Made by a program: the position numbers and the translations under genes. From Hydrogenophaga intermedia (GTDB taxonomy: Bacteria; Pseudomonadota; Gammaproteobacteria; Burkholderiales; Burkholderiaceae_C), in NCBI RefSeq assembly GCF_023715105.1, contig NZ_JAMBNO010000015.1, forward strand, positions 1 through 64,000: a stretch of DNA of 64,000 nt. The letters are read 5' to 3'. Within the stretch, counting starts at the first letter, position 1; each line of letters begins with the position of its first letter. Positions 1-8,687 of the stretch are shown piece after piece. The notes under the pieces are model-generated. The model was not told the origin of the DNA. It made no database searches and saw only the letters and a program-made list of their open reading frames with translations.

Positions 1-154
1 GTCCTGGTTCAACCATCAAAGACTGCTGGAGCCCATCGGCTACATCCCGCCGGCAGAGGCTGAGGCAAACTACTGGCGGCATCTCGCCAATCAGGACTCC
101 ATGGCGGAGGCCTGACTTAAACCAACCAGCCTCCACGAAAGCCGGGGCGGTTCA
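1..154 (+). mobile_element. Right end of an IS3-family insertion sequence (partial)
   Basis: The window opens inside the 3' end of an IS3-type element: the transposase tail (stop at 113-115) is followed by a short GC-rich terminus ending near GGGGCGGTTCA at about 144-154, a typical outer end of IS3-family elements of the IS51/IS3 type. The left end lies outside the window, so the boundary, the inverted repeat partner and any target duplication cannot be checked. Confidence 0.6.
2..115 (+). CDS. IS3-family transposase OrfB, C-terminal fragment
   Basis: The frame starting at base 2 reads SWFNHQRLLEPIGYIPPAEA and then runs to a TGA at 113-115. The motif WFNHxRLLEPIGYIPPAEAE is the conserved C-terminal end of IS3-family OrfB integrase-core transposases, just after the last catalytic glutamate. 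Only about 37 residues are present because the gene is cut by the window edge. It lies against the terminal repeat of the same element. Confidence 0.75.
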   Translation, partial: SWFNHQRLLEPIGYIPPAEAEANYWRHLANQDSMAEA

Positions 155-264
155 GGGAGCAAGGCCGTCGCCAGGGTAACTTTGGCGGGAAAGCCTGCCG
201 GTTCGGTGCGCTTTAATTTGAAGTGATGTTTCTCAGGGCCTCGCATCACGCGAGGCACTCATTG

Positions 265-295
265 ACGGGCTGCGCACCTATGGTGTGTGGCCCGT
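265..295 (-). terminator. Hairpin just after the metal ATPase stop codon
   Basis: Imperfect 14-bp arms (265-278 and 282-295, 11 of 14 paired, loop TAT) directly follow the TAG stop of the ATPase gene on the minus strand. A second small perfect hairpin (GCCTCGC, loop ATCAC, 238-256) lies just beyond. Neither is followed by a clear T-run on the minus strand, so intrinsic termination is only a guess. Confidence 0.3.
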
Positions 296-296
296 T

Positions 297-2771
297 CTAC
301 TCCTTGTCGCGGCCTTTGTATGTCAGTAGGCGTAGCGCGTTGAAAACGACCAGAAGGGTCGAACCCTCATGAACGGCAACGGCCGCTCCGATGCCAAGAC
401 CCATGATGGTCGCCGGGACTAGGACCGCAACGATGCCGAGACTCACAAAGACGTTCTGGCGGATTACCGAACGCGTGTGGCGGCTCAAGCCCACCGCGAA
501 AGGGAGATTCCTCAAATCGTCGGCCATGAGCGCCACATCAGCGGTTTCCAGTGCCACATCTGAGCCCGCTGCCCCCATGGCAATGCCCACGGTCGCGTTG
601 GCCATGGCGGGTGCGTCATTGACGCCATCACCAACCATGGCCACCTTGGTTTCTTCGCGAAGCTTGCGAATCGCCTCCACTTTGTCCTCGGGCATCAAAT
701 CGCCCCAGGCCTCGTCGAGTCCCACCTCGCTGGCGACCGCTTCGGCCACTTTCTTGTGGTCACCGGAGATCATGATCATGCGGGTGATACCGAGCTCTCG
801 AAGCTGCTTCAGCGCATCACGTGCGCCTTCGCGCGGGGTGTCGAGCAAACCGATGGCCCCGAGATCTCGGTCACCTTGGCGCACAACCATGGATGTGCGA
901 CCTGTTTCGCGCAGACGTTCAATGGCCGATGCGGCCGAAGCACCCAATGGGGCGATGCCATTACTTCCAAATAGTTCTGCCTTGCCAATCCAGACGGTCT
1001 GCCCGTCCACGCGGGCAGTGACCCCGCGCCCAATCAAGTTCTCAAGGTCGCTGGCGGTTGGAATGGGTTGTTGCCCCAAGCGCTCACGACCATCCCGTGC
1101 GATGGCAGCAGCCAGCGGATGGTCGCTCAAGGACTCGACAGCAACTGCTACAGCGAGCAGCTCCGTCTCGGTGACGCCTTCGGCTGTCACCACATCAGTG
1201 ATTCGAGGTCGGCCTTCCGTCAGGGTGCCGGTCTTGTCGAATGCCATTGCATTGAGTGAGCCGAGTTCTTCAAGAGGAGCTCCGCCTTTTATCAGAACAC
1301 CACCTCGCGCCGCGCGAGCGATGCCTGACAGCACTGCGCTAGGCGTCGCGATGGCCAACGCACATGGGCTGGCAGCCACAAGAACCGCCATGGCGCGATA
1401 AAAACTATCGCGGAACGGCTCGTCCACGACTACCCAGGCAAACAGCAGTAGGAACGCCAGCAACAGAACAGCGGGCACGAAAATGCGTTCGAACTGGTCC
1501 GTGAACCGCTGCGTCGGAGATTTGCGCGTCTCCGCTTCGCTGACCATCTTGACCACTCGAGCCAGGGTCGAATCAGTGGAGCGTCGTGTCACCTCAATTT
1601 CGATGGCATGTGCGCCGTTAATGGTGCCCGAGAACGCGCGGGAGGCCGCTTCGATGGCATCAGGCCTTGAGCGAGCGAGGGCAGCATCATCGACCGGGCG
1701 CTTATCGACTGGCATGCTCTCGCCAGTGACGGGCGCCTGATTGATACTTGTTGTACCTACCAGAAGAAATCCATCGGCGGGAAGGCGCTCGTTGGGCCGC
1801 ACCAGGACGACGTCACCGACCACGAGTTCTTCTACTGCAATTTCGGATGTCTGCCCATCGCGACGGACGGTGGCGGTGTCTGGCGCCAGTTCCGCCAATG
1901 CCTCAATGGCGCGCTTTGCCCGACCCATGGCGTAACTCTCGAGTGCATGGCCCAGACTGAACAGAAACAGAAGAAGCGCGCCCTCGGCCCAGGAGCCTAG
2001 AGCGGCTGCGCCGGCAGCTGCTACCAGCATCAGGGTATCGATCTCGAAACGCTTGCGTCGCAGATTTTCGATGGCCTCACGCAGTGTGTAGAAGCCGCCG
2101 AAGAAGTACGCAATGACATAGAAAGCCAGAGGAAGCCAGGCTGGTGCACCGGTGACGAGCTTTTCCGTGGCTGCTCCCACGCCAAGAAGTGCGCCGCAGA
2201 TTAGCGCAAAGATCATTTCGCTGTTTGCACCAAACACACCGCCATGCTGGTGCCCTTTGTGCCCACCGGATGCGTGTTTGTGGTCATCGTGATCGTGGTT
2301 ATGAGCGCTATGGTCTTTCTCCGCTGCGCGCGGAGTCGCTCCAAGGCTCGAGAGTTCGGCACGTATCACATCTTCTAAGGTCTTCTCGCGATCAAATTCG
2401 ATGTGCAGGAGCCCTGAAGCGTTCGCGCTTGCTTCAAGAACGCCTGCCATCTTCTGCAGACGGTCGGTGACGGACGCGGCCTTTCTTTGATGGTTCATCC
2501 CATCCAGTTGCCACTGCAGGTGGCCATAGCGGCTAGAGATCTCCGCGCCAGCGGCTTTTGCAAGTTCCCGAATACGCGTCAACGAAAGCTGGTCCGGGTC
2601 ATAGTGGATGCACAACTGCGGCGGTTTGTCAGCAGCGCCGGGTCGGATATGCACTTCGTCGACGCCGACCCGGTTACTCAGCAGCTGTTGAAGTCGCTGA
2701 ACGCATGCATCTGCTTCACCAGGAATGCTCGGCAGCAGAACAGAAAGGTCGACGCGAAGCTTTTCGGACAT
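297..2771 (-). CDS. P1B-type heavy-metal-translocating ATPase (P1B-4-like, CzcP/CoaT class)
   Basis: 824-residue inner-membrane metal efflux pump driven by ATP. Visible parts are an N-terminal metal-domain-like region (1-150), a His-rich linker (residues 157-177, many HxH pairs), TGE in the actuator domain (349-351), an SPC motif in the transport helix (468-470), the phosphorylation motif DKTGT (512-516), GDGVND, and HEGST near the C terminus (His about 801). SPC plus HEGS/GT instead of CPC marks the P1B-4 group, which exports Co, Zn, Cd or Ni; the exact metal cannot be told from sequence. The start ATG at 2771 lies 19 bp from an IS5-type insertion, so the native promoter has been separated from the gene. 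No convincing ribosome binding site is left between the IS and the start. Confidence 0.88.
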   Translation of the reverse strand: MSEKLRVDLSVLLPSIPGEADACVQRLQQLLSNRVGVDEVHIRPGAADKPPQLCIHYDPDQLSLTRIRELAKAAGAEISSRYGHLQWQLDGMNHQRKAASVTDRLQKMAGVLEASANASGLLHIEFDREKTLEDVIRAELSSLGATPRAAEKDHSAHNHDHDDHKHASGGHKGHQHGGVFGANSEMIFALICGALLGVGAATEKLVTGAPAWLPLAFYVIAYFFGGFYTLREAIENLRRKRFEIDTLMLVAAAGAAALGSWAEGALLLFLFSLGHALESYAMGRAKRAIEALAELAPDTATVRRDGQTSEIAVEELVVGDVVLVRPNERLPADGFLLVGTTSINQAPVTGESMPVDKRPVDDAALARSRPDAIEAASRAFSGTINGAHAIEIEVTRRSTDSTLARVVKMVSEAETRKSPTQRFTDQFERIFVPAVLLLAFLLLFAWVVVDEPFRDSFYRAMAVLVAASPCALAIATPSAVLSGIARAARGGVLIKGGAPLEELGSLNAMAFDKTGTLTEGRPRITDVVTAEGVTETELLAVAVAVESLSDHPLAAAIARDGRERLGQQPIPTASDLENLIGRGVTARVDGQTVWIGKAELFGSNGIAPLGASAASAIERLRETGRTSMVVRQGDRDLGAIGLLDTPREGARDALKQLRELGITRMIMISGDHKKVAEAVASEVGLDEAWGDLMPEDKVEAIRKLREETKVAMVGDGVNDAPAMANATVGIAMGAAGSDVALETADVALMADDLRNLPFAVGLSRHTRSVIRQNVFVSLGIVAVLVPATIMGLGIGAAVAVHEGSTLLVVFNALRLLTYKGRDKE

Positions 2772-2786
2772 GACGAGATGGTCGCT

Positions 2787-4115
2787 TTAACAGGCCGTTG
2801 AAAAAGTGCTCATCGAACGCATCAAGGTCGTGGATTTCGAAGAAACGGGTTGCCCAGAAGCCTCGTCACGACGATTGCGACTGCCATTTCGGGCTGTTTG
2901 CAGGCCATGTTGCCCGTTTCGGGCGCACTGACCCCGTGTTTCACGCATGATGCGCGTCCCACCAGCCACCGATGGAGCCCATGCGCACCAGGTTGTAGGT
3001 GGCAAAGCACAGCAGCGCCTGGCCCGCCAGCCTGGCTTGACCGATCAGTTTGGTCTTGGCCAGACCGCCCACCGTCTTGATCCAGCCAAAGGCCTCCTCG
3101 ATTCGCTTGCGCACCTTCAGGCTGCTCTTGTAACCCTCGTGCCGTTTGGTTCGCCCATCAATGGCAGAGTGCTTGTCCTTGGCCGCCACGTGCGGCGTTA
3201 CTTTGAGCTTGCGACAGCCTTTGATGAAGTCCTTGCTGTCGTAGCCCTTGTCGGCGCCGACAGTGGCGCGTTTGTTCCTGTTTCCCCGGCGCCCCAGCAT
3301 GGCCAGCGCCGCCTCGCGCTCTGCCGTGCCACTGGCGTGGGTGATCTGCACGTCCACGATCAGCCCGTTGCGGTTCTCCATGAGGATGTGCCCCATGTGG
3401 CACAGACGGGACTTGTCGCCTTGGGCTTTCTTGAACAGCCGCGCGTCGGCGTCCGTGGTGCTGGCGTGGGTGTCGTTGCAGCGCTGCTGTCCTTTGAAGT
3501 CCACTTCCGGGTTGCGCCCGGGTGGCGCACCGCTGTCGTCGTCACGGCGCTTGAAGCTCTTGTGCGAGGCCCAAGCCTCAATGAGTGTGCCGTCGACGCT
3601 GAAGTGCTCGTCGCTGGCAAGTTTGCCCCACTGGGCGCTGAGCTTGACGCGCTCGAAGAAGGCGCGGGCGAGGTCTTCATTGAACAGGCGTTCGCGGTTG
3701 GCGCTGAAGGTGGAATGGTCCCAGACCTTGTCCTCGATGTTCAGGCCCACGAACCAGCGGTACAGCAGGTTGTAGTTGACCGACTCGACCAGCTGGCGCT
3801 CGCTGCGGATGGAGAACAGGATCTGCAGCAGCAGGGCCTTCAAGAGCATCTCCGGCGGCACCGAGGGGCGGCCACGGCGGGCGTACACCGCCTCAAACTC
3901 GTGGTTCATCGTTGCCAGCAGCGCGTCGACCAACGCGCGCAACTTGCGCAGCGGGTGTGCCTGCGGCACTCTCTCTTCAAGGCTGATGTAGCTGAACATC
4001 GCCCCCTGGAAGTCTGGGTTGCCTCTCATCGTCCTCGCCTGAGTGATTCTTGCATGGCTTCAGATCGTAGCGGCCGACAAAGGCAGCGACGGGGGATTTT
4101 TCAACGGCCTGTTAA
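2787..4115 (-). mobile_element. IS5-family insertion sequence with TTAA target duplication
   Basis: A complete 1321-bp element (2791-4111) has perfect 15-bp terminal inverted repeats (CAGGCCGTTGAAAAA at 2791 and its complement ending at 4111). It is flanked on both sides by TTAA (2787-2790 and 4112-4115). TTAA fits the YTAR target rule known for the IS5 group. One transposase gene fills most of the element. The insertion separates the metal ATPase from its former upstream region. Confidence 0.93.
2941..4029 (-). CDS. IS5-family DDE transposase
   Basis: 362 residues, intact. The N-terminal part (about 15-110) has the DUF772-type helical domain found in IS5/IS1182 transposases (motifs YRWFVGL and DHSTFSANRERLF). 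The C-terminal half holds the DDE core, with VGADKGYDS for the second acidic residue and RIEEAFGWIK, typical of IS5 enzymes, near the end. A GAGG sequence lies just before the ATG. The gene is in one frame and has no lesions, so the element may be active. Confidence 0.93.
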   Translation of the reverse strand: MRGNPDFQGAMFSYISLEERVPQAHPLRKLRALVDALLATMNHEFEAVYARRGRPSVPPEMLLKALLLQILFSIRSERQLVESVNYNLLYRWFVGLNIEDKVWDHSTFSANRERLFNEDLARAFFERVKLSAQWGKLASDEHFSVDGTLIEAWASHKSFKRRDDDSGAPPGRNPEVDFKGQQRCNDTHASTTDADARLFKKAQGDKSRLCHMGHILMENRNGLIVDVQITHASGTAEREAALAMLGRRGNRNKRATVGADKGYDSKDFIKGCRKLKVTPHVAAKDKHSAIDGRTKRHEGYKSSLKVRKRIEEAFGWIKTVGGLAKTKLIGQARLAGQALLCFATYNLVRMGSIGGWWDAHHA

Positions 4116-4429
4116 GCCACTGAGTTGCAGAGGACAGAGCAGCGCTTTGCTCGCAATGCGTTTGCGAAGAAGCCTGTGAATGCTGGATTCTGGAACGGCT
4201 AACACGTGCACCGAAAACATTTCACAAAAGTCATGTTCACGTCACGTTCGCGTTGGATAATTTTTATCCATGGTGCGGAGGTCGCCAAGTGCGTTTTCGT
4301 CCTCGTTTTGTCACATTGGATAGGTCTAATGAGCCGTGTCAGCCCGACTTGGGTTGTCGTTCCACCGAGTCCTTGCGATGTATGTCGCAAGGGAACACGG
4401 TCCAACTCAACTGCACAGCAATAGACGAC
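4116..4429. promoter_or_regulatory. Porin upstream region with a symmetric operator-like site
   Basis: This 314-bp stretch between the IS5 element and the porin start contains no convincing gene. It holds a perfect palindrome, TGGATAA-TTT-TTATCCA (4254-4270), and AT-rich sequence suited to a promoter (TTGTCA near 4307). The part next to the IS was probably the original upstream region of the metal ATPase on the other strand, so the two genes may once have shared a divergent control region. Confidence 0.4.
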
Positions 4430-5485
4430 ATGAAACACTCTCTCATCGCCCTTTCGATTCTCGCAACCTCTGCAGGGGCGTTTGCGCAAAGCAGCACCAC
4501 GCTCTTCGGTGTTGTCGACGCGTCCGTGACGCGACTGTCCAGCGACAGTGCGAGCGTCACGGGTCTTTCCAGCGGTGAACAATCCAGCAGCCGTCTCGGC
4601 TTTCGAGGAGTGGAGGACTTGGGCGGCGGTCTCAAGGCCAGCTTCTGGCTGGAAGGCAGCGTCGCAGTGGACAACGGCGGTACTGCCTTTCGCTTTGATC
4701 GACGTTCCACGGTTGGGTTGATCGGTGGCTTTGGCGAGGTCCGGTTCGGCCGGGACAAGCTTGCGTCGTATCTGAACGTGGAGTCCTTTGACCCGTTTGG
4801 TGACATCGGTGTGGCCGGCAACGGTGCCAACAACATGCTCGGCAACGCAACTGCCGCTGCGGGCACGCAGGAGGGTAGCCACTCCAAACGCGCGAGCAAT
4901 ATCGTTTCGTATCTGACGCCCAAGATGGGAGGCTTCCATGGTCAGATGCAATACGCCTTTGGTGAGCGCGCCAGCAGCGAGCCGAACAACAACCGAGGCA
5001 ACATCATCTCGGCCCGCGTCGGGTATCAGATGAACCCACTCAACATTGCACTGGGTTATGCCCAATTGAAGGCCGGTACTGCGGTACAGGAAGTGACCTA
5101 CAAGGCCGTCAACCTGGGCGCTTCGTACGATTTCGGGTTCGTGAAGCCGATGCTGCTGATTGCAACCGAGCGTGGTGCTAGCCGCGGCGTCAATGCCTAC
5201 ACCCTGGGCGCCTCGGCTCCGGTTGGGCTGTCAGGCGAGCTCCGTATCGGTTACACGCGCTTCGATGCCAGGAATCAAGTCGATGCCGACTCCTCCAAGC
5301 TGGGTTTTGGCTACATCCACAAGCTGTCCAAGCGCACCGAGATCTACGGCCTGTTCGCTCGAGTGAACAACGACAGCAACGCCGCTCGCGGCTTTGCCGT
5401 TTCGTCGTCTTCCCTGGCCTCTCCACTTATTGCTGCCGGCGACAGTGCAACCGGCTACTCCATCGGCATGCGTCACTCGTTCTGA
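4430..5485 (+). CDS. Gram-negative general porin (Bordetella/Burkholderia type)
   Basis: 351 residues from the ATG at 4430. The upstream extension lacks a signal sequence, so 4430 is chosen because it gives a clean signal peptide (MKHSLIALSILATSAGAFAQ) followed by SSTTLFGVVDASV, the typical first strand of beta-proteobacterial 16-stranded trimeric porins. Family hallmarks are SRLGFRGVEDLGGGLKASF and FGEVRFGRD, and the protein ends in aromatic F (RHSF), the usual outer-membrane assembly signal. It should form a diffusion pore for small hydrophilic molecules. The gene is monocistronic and closed by a strong terminator. Confidence 0.92.
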   Translation: MKHSLIALSILATSAGAFAQSSTTLFGVVDASVTRLSSDSASVTGLSSGEQSSSRLGFRGVEDLGGGLKASFWLEGSVAVDNGGTAFRFDRRSTVGLIGGFGEVRFGRDKLASYLNVESFDPFGDIGVAGNGANNMLGNATAAAGTQEGSHSKRASNIVSYLTPKMGGFHGQMQYAFGERASSEPNNNRGNIISARVGYQMNPLNIALGYAQLKAGTAVQEVTYKAVNLGASYDFGFVKPMLLIATERGASRGVNAYTLGASAPVGLSGELRIGYTRFDARNQVDADSSKLGFGYIHKLSKRTEIYGLFARVNNDSNAARGFAVSSSSLASPLIAAGDSATGYSIGMRHSF

Positions 5486-5552
5486 AAAAAAGAGCCGCAG
5501 CGCCGGACGTGATGTCATGTGCTGCGGCGTATAAAGTGCTCCTGGTGAATTT

Positions 5553-5586
5553 GGCTCGAGGACCTTCTGGTCCTTGAGCCTTTTTT
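5553..5586 (+). terminator. Rho-independent terminator of the porin gene
   Basis: A 12-bp stem (GGCTCGAGGACC paired with GGTCCTTGAGCC, one G-T wobble, loop TTCT) is followed directly by six T residues, 67 bp after the porin stop codon. Confidence 0.92.
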
Positions 5587-5679
5587 CATGGAAGCTGTCA
5601 CGGTAATCTGACCTGCCCCCCACCAGCCGTACCAGTCTGAAGTTCGTGAAGTCCGTCAACCACCAGGAGAATGACGGAC

Positions 5680-5946
5680 ATGAAGAAGAGCAGATTCAGC
5701 GAGGAACAGATCATCGGGTTCCTGCGGCAGGCCGAGGCCGGCATGCCGATCAAGGAGCTGTGCCGCAACGGTGGCTTCAGCGATGCCACCTTCTACAAGT
5801 GGCGCGCCAAGTTCGGCGGCATGCAGGTCTCTGAAGCCCAGCGCCTGCGCGAGCTCGAGTCCGAGAACGCCAAGCTCAAGCGGCTGCTGGCAGAAGCGCA
5901 CCTGGACATGCACGCGCTCAAGAGCGTTCTGGGGGTAAAGCGCTAG
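5680..5946 (+). CDS. IS3-family transposase OrfA
   Basis: About 88 residues with a helix-turn-helix (SEEQIIGFLRQAEAG ... CRNGGFSDATFYKWRAKFGG) and a leucine-zipper-like coiled coil (LRELESENAKLKRLLAEAHL), the standard OrfA layout for DNA-end binding. The ATG at 5680 is preferred over 5671 because the AGGAG lies only 3 bases before the latter. OrfB lies in the -1 frame, so an OrfAB fusion transposase is expected from programmed frameshifting. Confidence 0.9.
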   Translation: MKKSRFSEEQIIGFLRQAEAGMPIKELCRNGGFSDATFYKWRAKFGGMQVSEAQRLRELESENAKLKRLLAEAHLDMHALKSVLGVKR

Positions 5947-5969
5947 CCCCACAGGCCCGGCGCGAGGCG

Positions 5970-6815
5970 GTGACGCGGATGGTGAGCGAGCACCATTTGT
6001 CCGAACGCCGTGCGTGCCGGCTTGTGGGGCTCTCCCGCGACAGCTACCGCCATCCACCACAGCCCGACCAGGCCACGCTGGATCTGCACGAGAAGATCGT
6101 GGAGATCGCACACGTGCGTCGGCGCTTTGGCTATCGGCGCATCCATGACCTGCTGCGCCCGCAGTTTCCTGGCGTCAATCACAAGCGCGTGTACCGCCTG
6201 TACCGGCAAGCCAACCTGGCCGTGCGCCGGCGCAAGAAGAGCAAGCGACCCGTCAACGAGCGCATGCCGCTGCAACTGGCGCGCACGGTCAACGAAGTGT
6301 GGAGCATGGACTTTGTGAGCGACAGCCTCTCGGGCGGGCGGCGACTGAAGTACCTCACGGTGGCCGATGACTTCAGCCACGAGAGCGTGGACATCGTGGT
6401 GGACTTCGGCATCTCGGGTGAGTACGTCACGCGCGTGCTGGACCGCGCTGCGCTGTTTCGCGGGTATCCCCAGGTGGTTCGCACCGACAACGGGCCGGAG
6501 TTCACCAGCCGGGCGTTCATGGCCTGGGCGCAGGCACACGGCATCCGCCACATCCTCATCCAGCCTGGGCGACCCATGCAGAACGGCTACATCGAGAGCT
6601 TCAATGGCAAGTTCCGCGACGAGCATCTGAACGAGTGCTGGTTCCAGACCTTGCACCAGGCCAGGGTGGCCGCAGCCGCATGGCGCACGGACTACAACGA
6701 GGTCAGGCCACACAGCAGCCTGGGGCGCATGCCACCGGCTCGCTTCGCCGAGCTGCATCGCCAGCGCGCTGGCGATGCAGCTCAACTCCCATCAACCCCC
6801 AACACCATCGATTAA
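5970..6815 (+). CDS. IS3-family transposase OrfB (integrase core)
   Basis: 281 residues with the HTH_21 segment (VRRRFGYRRIHDLLR) and an rve integrase core: VWSMDFVSD (first Asp), VRTDNGPEF (second Asp) and NGYIESFNGKFRDE (Glu), ending WRTDYNEVRPHSSLG. This is the DDE(35)E enzyme that cuts and joins the element's ends. It probably depends on -1 frameshifting from OrfA, because the listed GTG start at 5970 is only the first start codon in this frame. The gene is intact. Confidence 0.92.
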   Translation: MTRMVSEHHLSERRACRLVGLSRDSYRHPPQPDQATLDLHEKIVEIAHVRRRFGYRRIHDLLRPQFPGVNHKRVYRLYRQANLAVRRRKKSKRPVNERMPLQLARTVNEVWSMDFVSDSLSGGRRLKYLTVADDFSHESVDIVVDFGISGEYVTRVLDRAALFRGYPQVVRTDNGPEFTSRAFMAWAQAHGIRHILIQPGRPMQNGYIESFNGKFRDEHLNECWFQTLHQARVAAAAWRTDYNEVRPHSSLGRMPPARFAELHRQRAGDAAQLPSTPNTID

Positions 6816-6909
6816 CCTTCGCCCCGGACTTCCACTTCTGATTGGTACGTCTACAGGGGGCAGGTCAAATCAGGTCGCGTTTTGCAAGGCTTCTGTCAAT
6901 CTTGAATGA

Positions 6910-7662
6910 TCACATCGCCTTTGTGAACATCACGACTAGAGTGTTTGCGTTCACAGAACCGCCATCCACCTTGCCGAGAAATGAGTTCTTCTTGGATGCA
7001 CCGACCATGGCGCCCGAAACAGAGAACCCATCACCCAGGTCGTACGCAGCGCCAACACTGTAGTCAACGTAGTTGGGCAGAGCGATATCGCTGCTGTATG
7101 AGGTGTAGCCCAGCGACGCCTTCAAGGTCCACTTGGGCATGATCTCCTGCGCGTAGGCCACGTTGAGGTAGCCAGTCCCCCTGCCCTTCAAGCCCGATCC
7201 GAGCGCGGAGCCAGCAGCATTGAAATAGTCGTCAGAAACGGTGTGGTAATACTTGGCGCTCAGTGGACCCCAGCCCACGCCTAGGTACACCTCAGTGGTG
7301 TTGACAGCGCTGGCACCCGTGTAGTGATAGCGCAGCATCCCGACGTCCCAGCCAAGAGCGCCTGTTTCAAATTTATAGCCGGCGTATAGATCGCTTTCCA
7401 AGTTGGCAGTAGGGCCCGTGGCACTCGTCTGGAAGCTGACCGTCGAGTTCCAGTTGCCAGCGTAGAAGCCACTGGCATGGACGTAGTCGAAGCCGCCTTG
7501 TAGTGCGGGCCGCAGCTTGCCTTCGCGCACATCCTGGTCCTGGCCTCGGGTTTTGTAGTTGGTGACGAGGCTGACATTCGCACTCAATTGAGCGCTGGCG
7601 AACAGGGGGAAGGCGCCCAGGGCAAGGACGACCAGTGTTTTGGGGGAGGTGATTGCTTTCAT
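6910..7662 (-). CDS. TorF-family putative porin (Gcw_chp domain)
   Basis: 250 residues. A signal peptide (to about residue 24, ending LFASAQ) precedes a region rich in short amphipathic strands: SANVSLVTNYKTRGQDQ, LESDLYAGYKFETG, LGVGWGPLSAKYYHT. This is the Gcw_chp/TorF pattern (PF09694), in which the start NVxLVTxYxxRGxxQ is diagnostic. These are predicted outer-membrane beta-barrels of unproven substrate, found widely in proteobacteria. The start ATG at 7662 follows a promoter region with a perfect palindrome about 140 bp upstream. An IS element lies 43 bp after the stop. Confidence 0.82.
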   Translation of the reverse strand: MKAITSPKTLVVLALGAFPLFASAQLSANVSLVTNYKTRGQDQDVREGKLRPALQGGFDYVHASGFYAGNWNSTVSFQTSATGPTANLESDLYAGYKFETGALGWDVGMLRYHYTGASAVNTTEVYLGVGWGPLSAKYYHTVSDDYFNAAGSALGSGLKGRGTGYLNVAYAQEIMPKWTLKASLGYTSYSSDIALPNYVDYSVGAAYDLGDGFSVSGAMVGASKKNSFLGKVDGGSVNANTLVVMFTKAM

Positions 7663-7802
7663 GAGTAGGCTTTAAAGTGGTGAGGAACAGATAAAAGCCG
7701 AGTCGGAGCTTGTGCCCCCACCCTCGATTGCAAGCAACTAGGGCACGGGACTCGACGTAGACAGCTCGCGCTGCCATCGTATTTCACTACTAAAACTGCA
7801 AA

Positions 7803-7817
7803 CGTTTTCAGAAAACG
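7803..7817. promoter_or_regulatory. Perfect 15-bp palindrome upstream of the TorF-type porin
   Basis: CGTTTTC-A-GAAAACG is an exact inverted repeat 141-155 bp upstream of the porin start. Its form resembles LacI/GalR-family operators. No LacI-type regulator is encoded nearby, and the segment ends at an IS3-type insertion, so its normal partner gene may be gone. Confidence 0.45.
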
Positions 7818-7968
7818 CTAGCAATCTTGGCTTTTGTGGCGTCATTTCGTGACTCAAGAGCAACTTTCCTCGTGCAACAGAAGTGGCCCCGCAAATCTGA
7901 ACAGGTGAGATAAAGCAGGCTCCGTGCATTGAGCCGGCCCAAGGCGGGCTGGCCATAAGGAGCTTGTG

Positions 7969-8283
7969 ATGAACAAGAAGGCATCTGGGCGGCGCACGCG
8001 CCGCTCCCACAGCGCAGCGTTCAAGGCCAAGGTGGCGCTGGCTGCGCTGCGCGAGGACAAGACCATGGCCGAACTCTGCAAGGAGTTCGAGCTGCACCCC
8101 ACGCAGATCAACGAATGGAAGCGCCAGCTGCTTGATCGCGCGGCCGACGTCTTCGGCGCCGGCTCGGCCCCCCAGCCGGTCGATCTGGCCCCGCTGCACG
8201 CCAAGATCGGGCAGCTGGCGCTGGAGAATGATTTTTTAGAAAGCGCGCTCACCAAGGCGGGATTGCTGAGCGCAAAGCGATGA
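7969..8283 (+). CDS. IS3-family transposase OrfA
   Basis: 104 residues from the ATG at 7969, chosen for the AAGGAG six bases upstream (7957-7962). It has a helix-turn-helix in the form [20 protein letters not shown] ... [13 protein letters not shown], followed by a short leucine-rich helix. This OrfA subtype belongs to the IS3/IS51-like groups and differs from the OrfA at 5680. Its stop overlaps the OrfB start (ATGA, 8280-8283). Confidence 0.9.
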   Translation: MNKKASGRRTRRSHSAAFKAKVALAALREDKTMAELCKEFELHPTQINEWKRQLLDRAADVFGAGSAPQPVDLAPLHAKIGQLALENDFLESALTKAGLLSAKR

Positions 8284-8687
8284 TTGACCGTGAACACCCC
8301 TTGAGCGTGGTGCGCCAGGCCCGACTGCTGGAGATCAGCCGCGGCGCTGTCTATTACCAGCCCCGCCCCACCAGCGAGAGTGACCTGGCGCTCATGCGCC
8401 GCATCGACGAGCTGCACCTGGAGCACCCCTTCATGGGCGCTCGTATGCTGCGCCGTCAACTGCAGCGCCAGGGCATTCACGTCGGGCGGCGCCACATGGG
8501 CACGCTCATGCAGCGCATGGGCATCCAGGCCCTGTGCCCGCAGCCTGGCACCAGCAAGCGCCACCCACACCACAAGGTCTACCCCTACCTGTTGCGCAAG
8601 GTGGCCATCCGCCGCGCCATGTCAACGCCGGTTGAATTTTCCTCAGATTGGCCGGAGTAAATTTCCCCACCTGGTGTGTGCGGGTGA

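Larger units (their letters stand above)
5605..6871 (+). mobile_element. IS3-family (IS407-group-like) insertion sequence with AATC duplication
   Basis: Element 5609-6867 (1259 bp) begins TGACCTGCCCCC and ends GGGGGCAGGTCA, an exact inverted repeat. It is flanked by AATC on both sides (5605-5608 and 6868-6871). The 4-bp duplication and the two overlapping-frame transposase genes fit the IS407 group of the IS3 family. It sits between the porin terminator and the 3' end of the TorF-type porin gene, so it breaks no gene. Confidence 0.92.
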
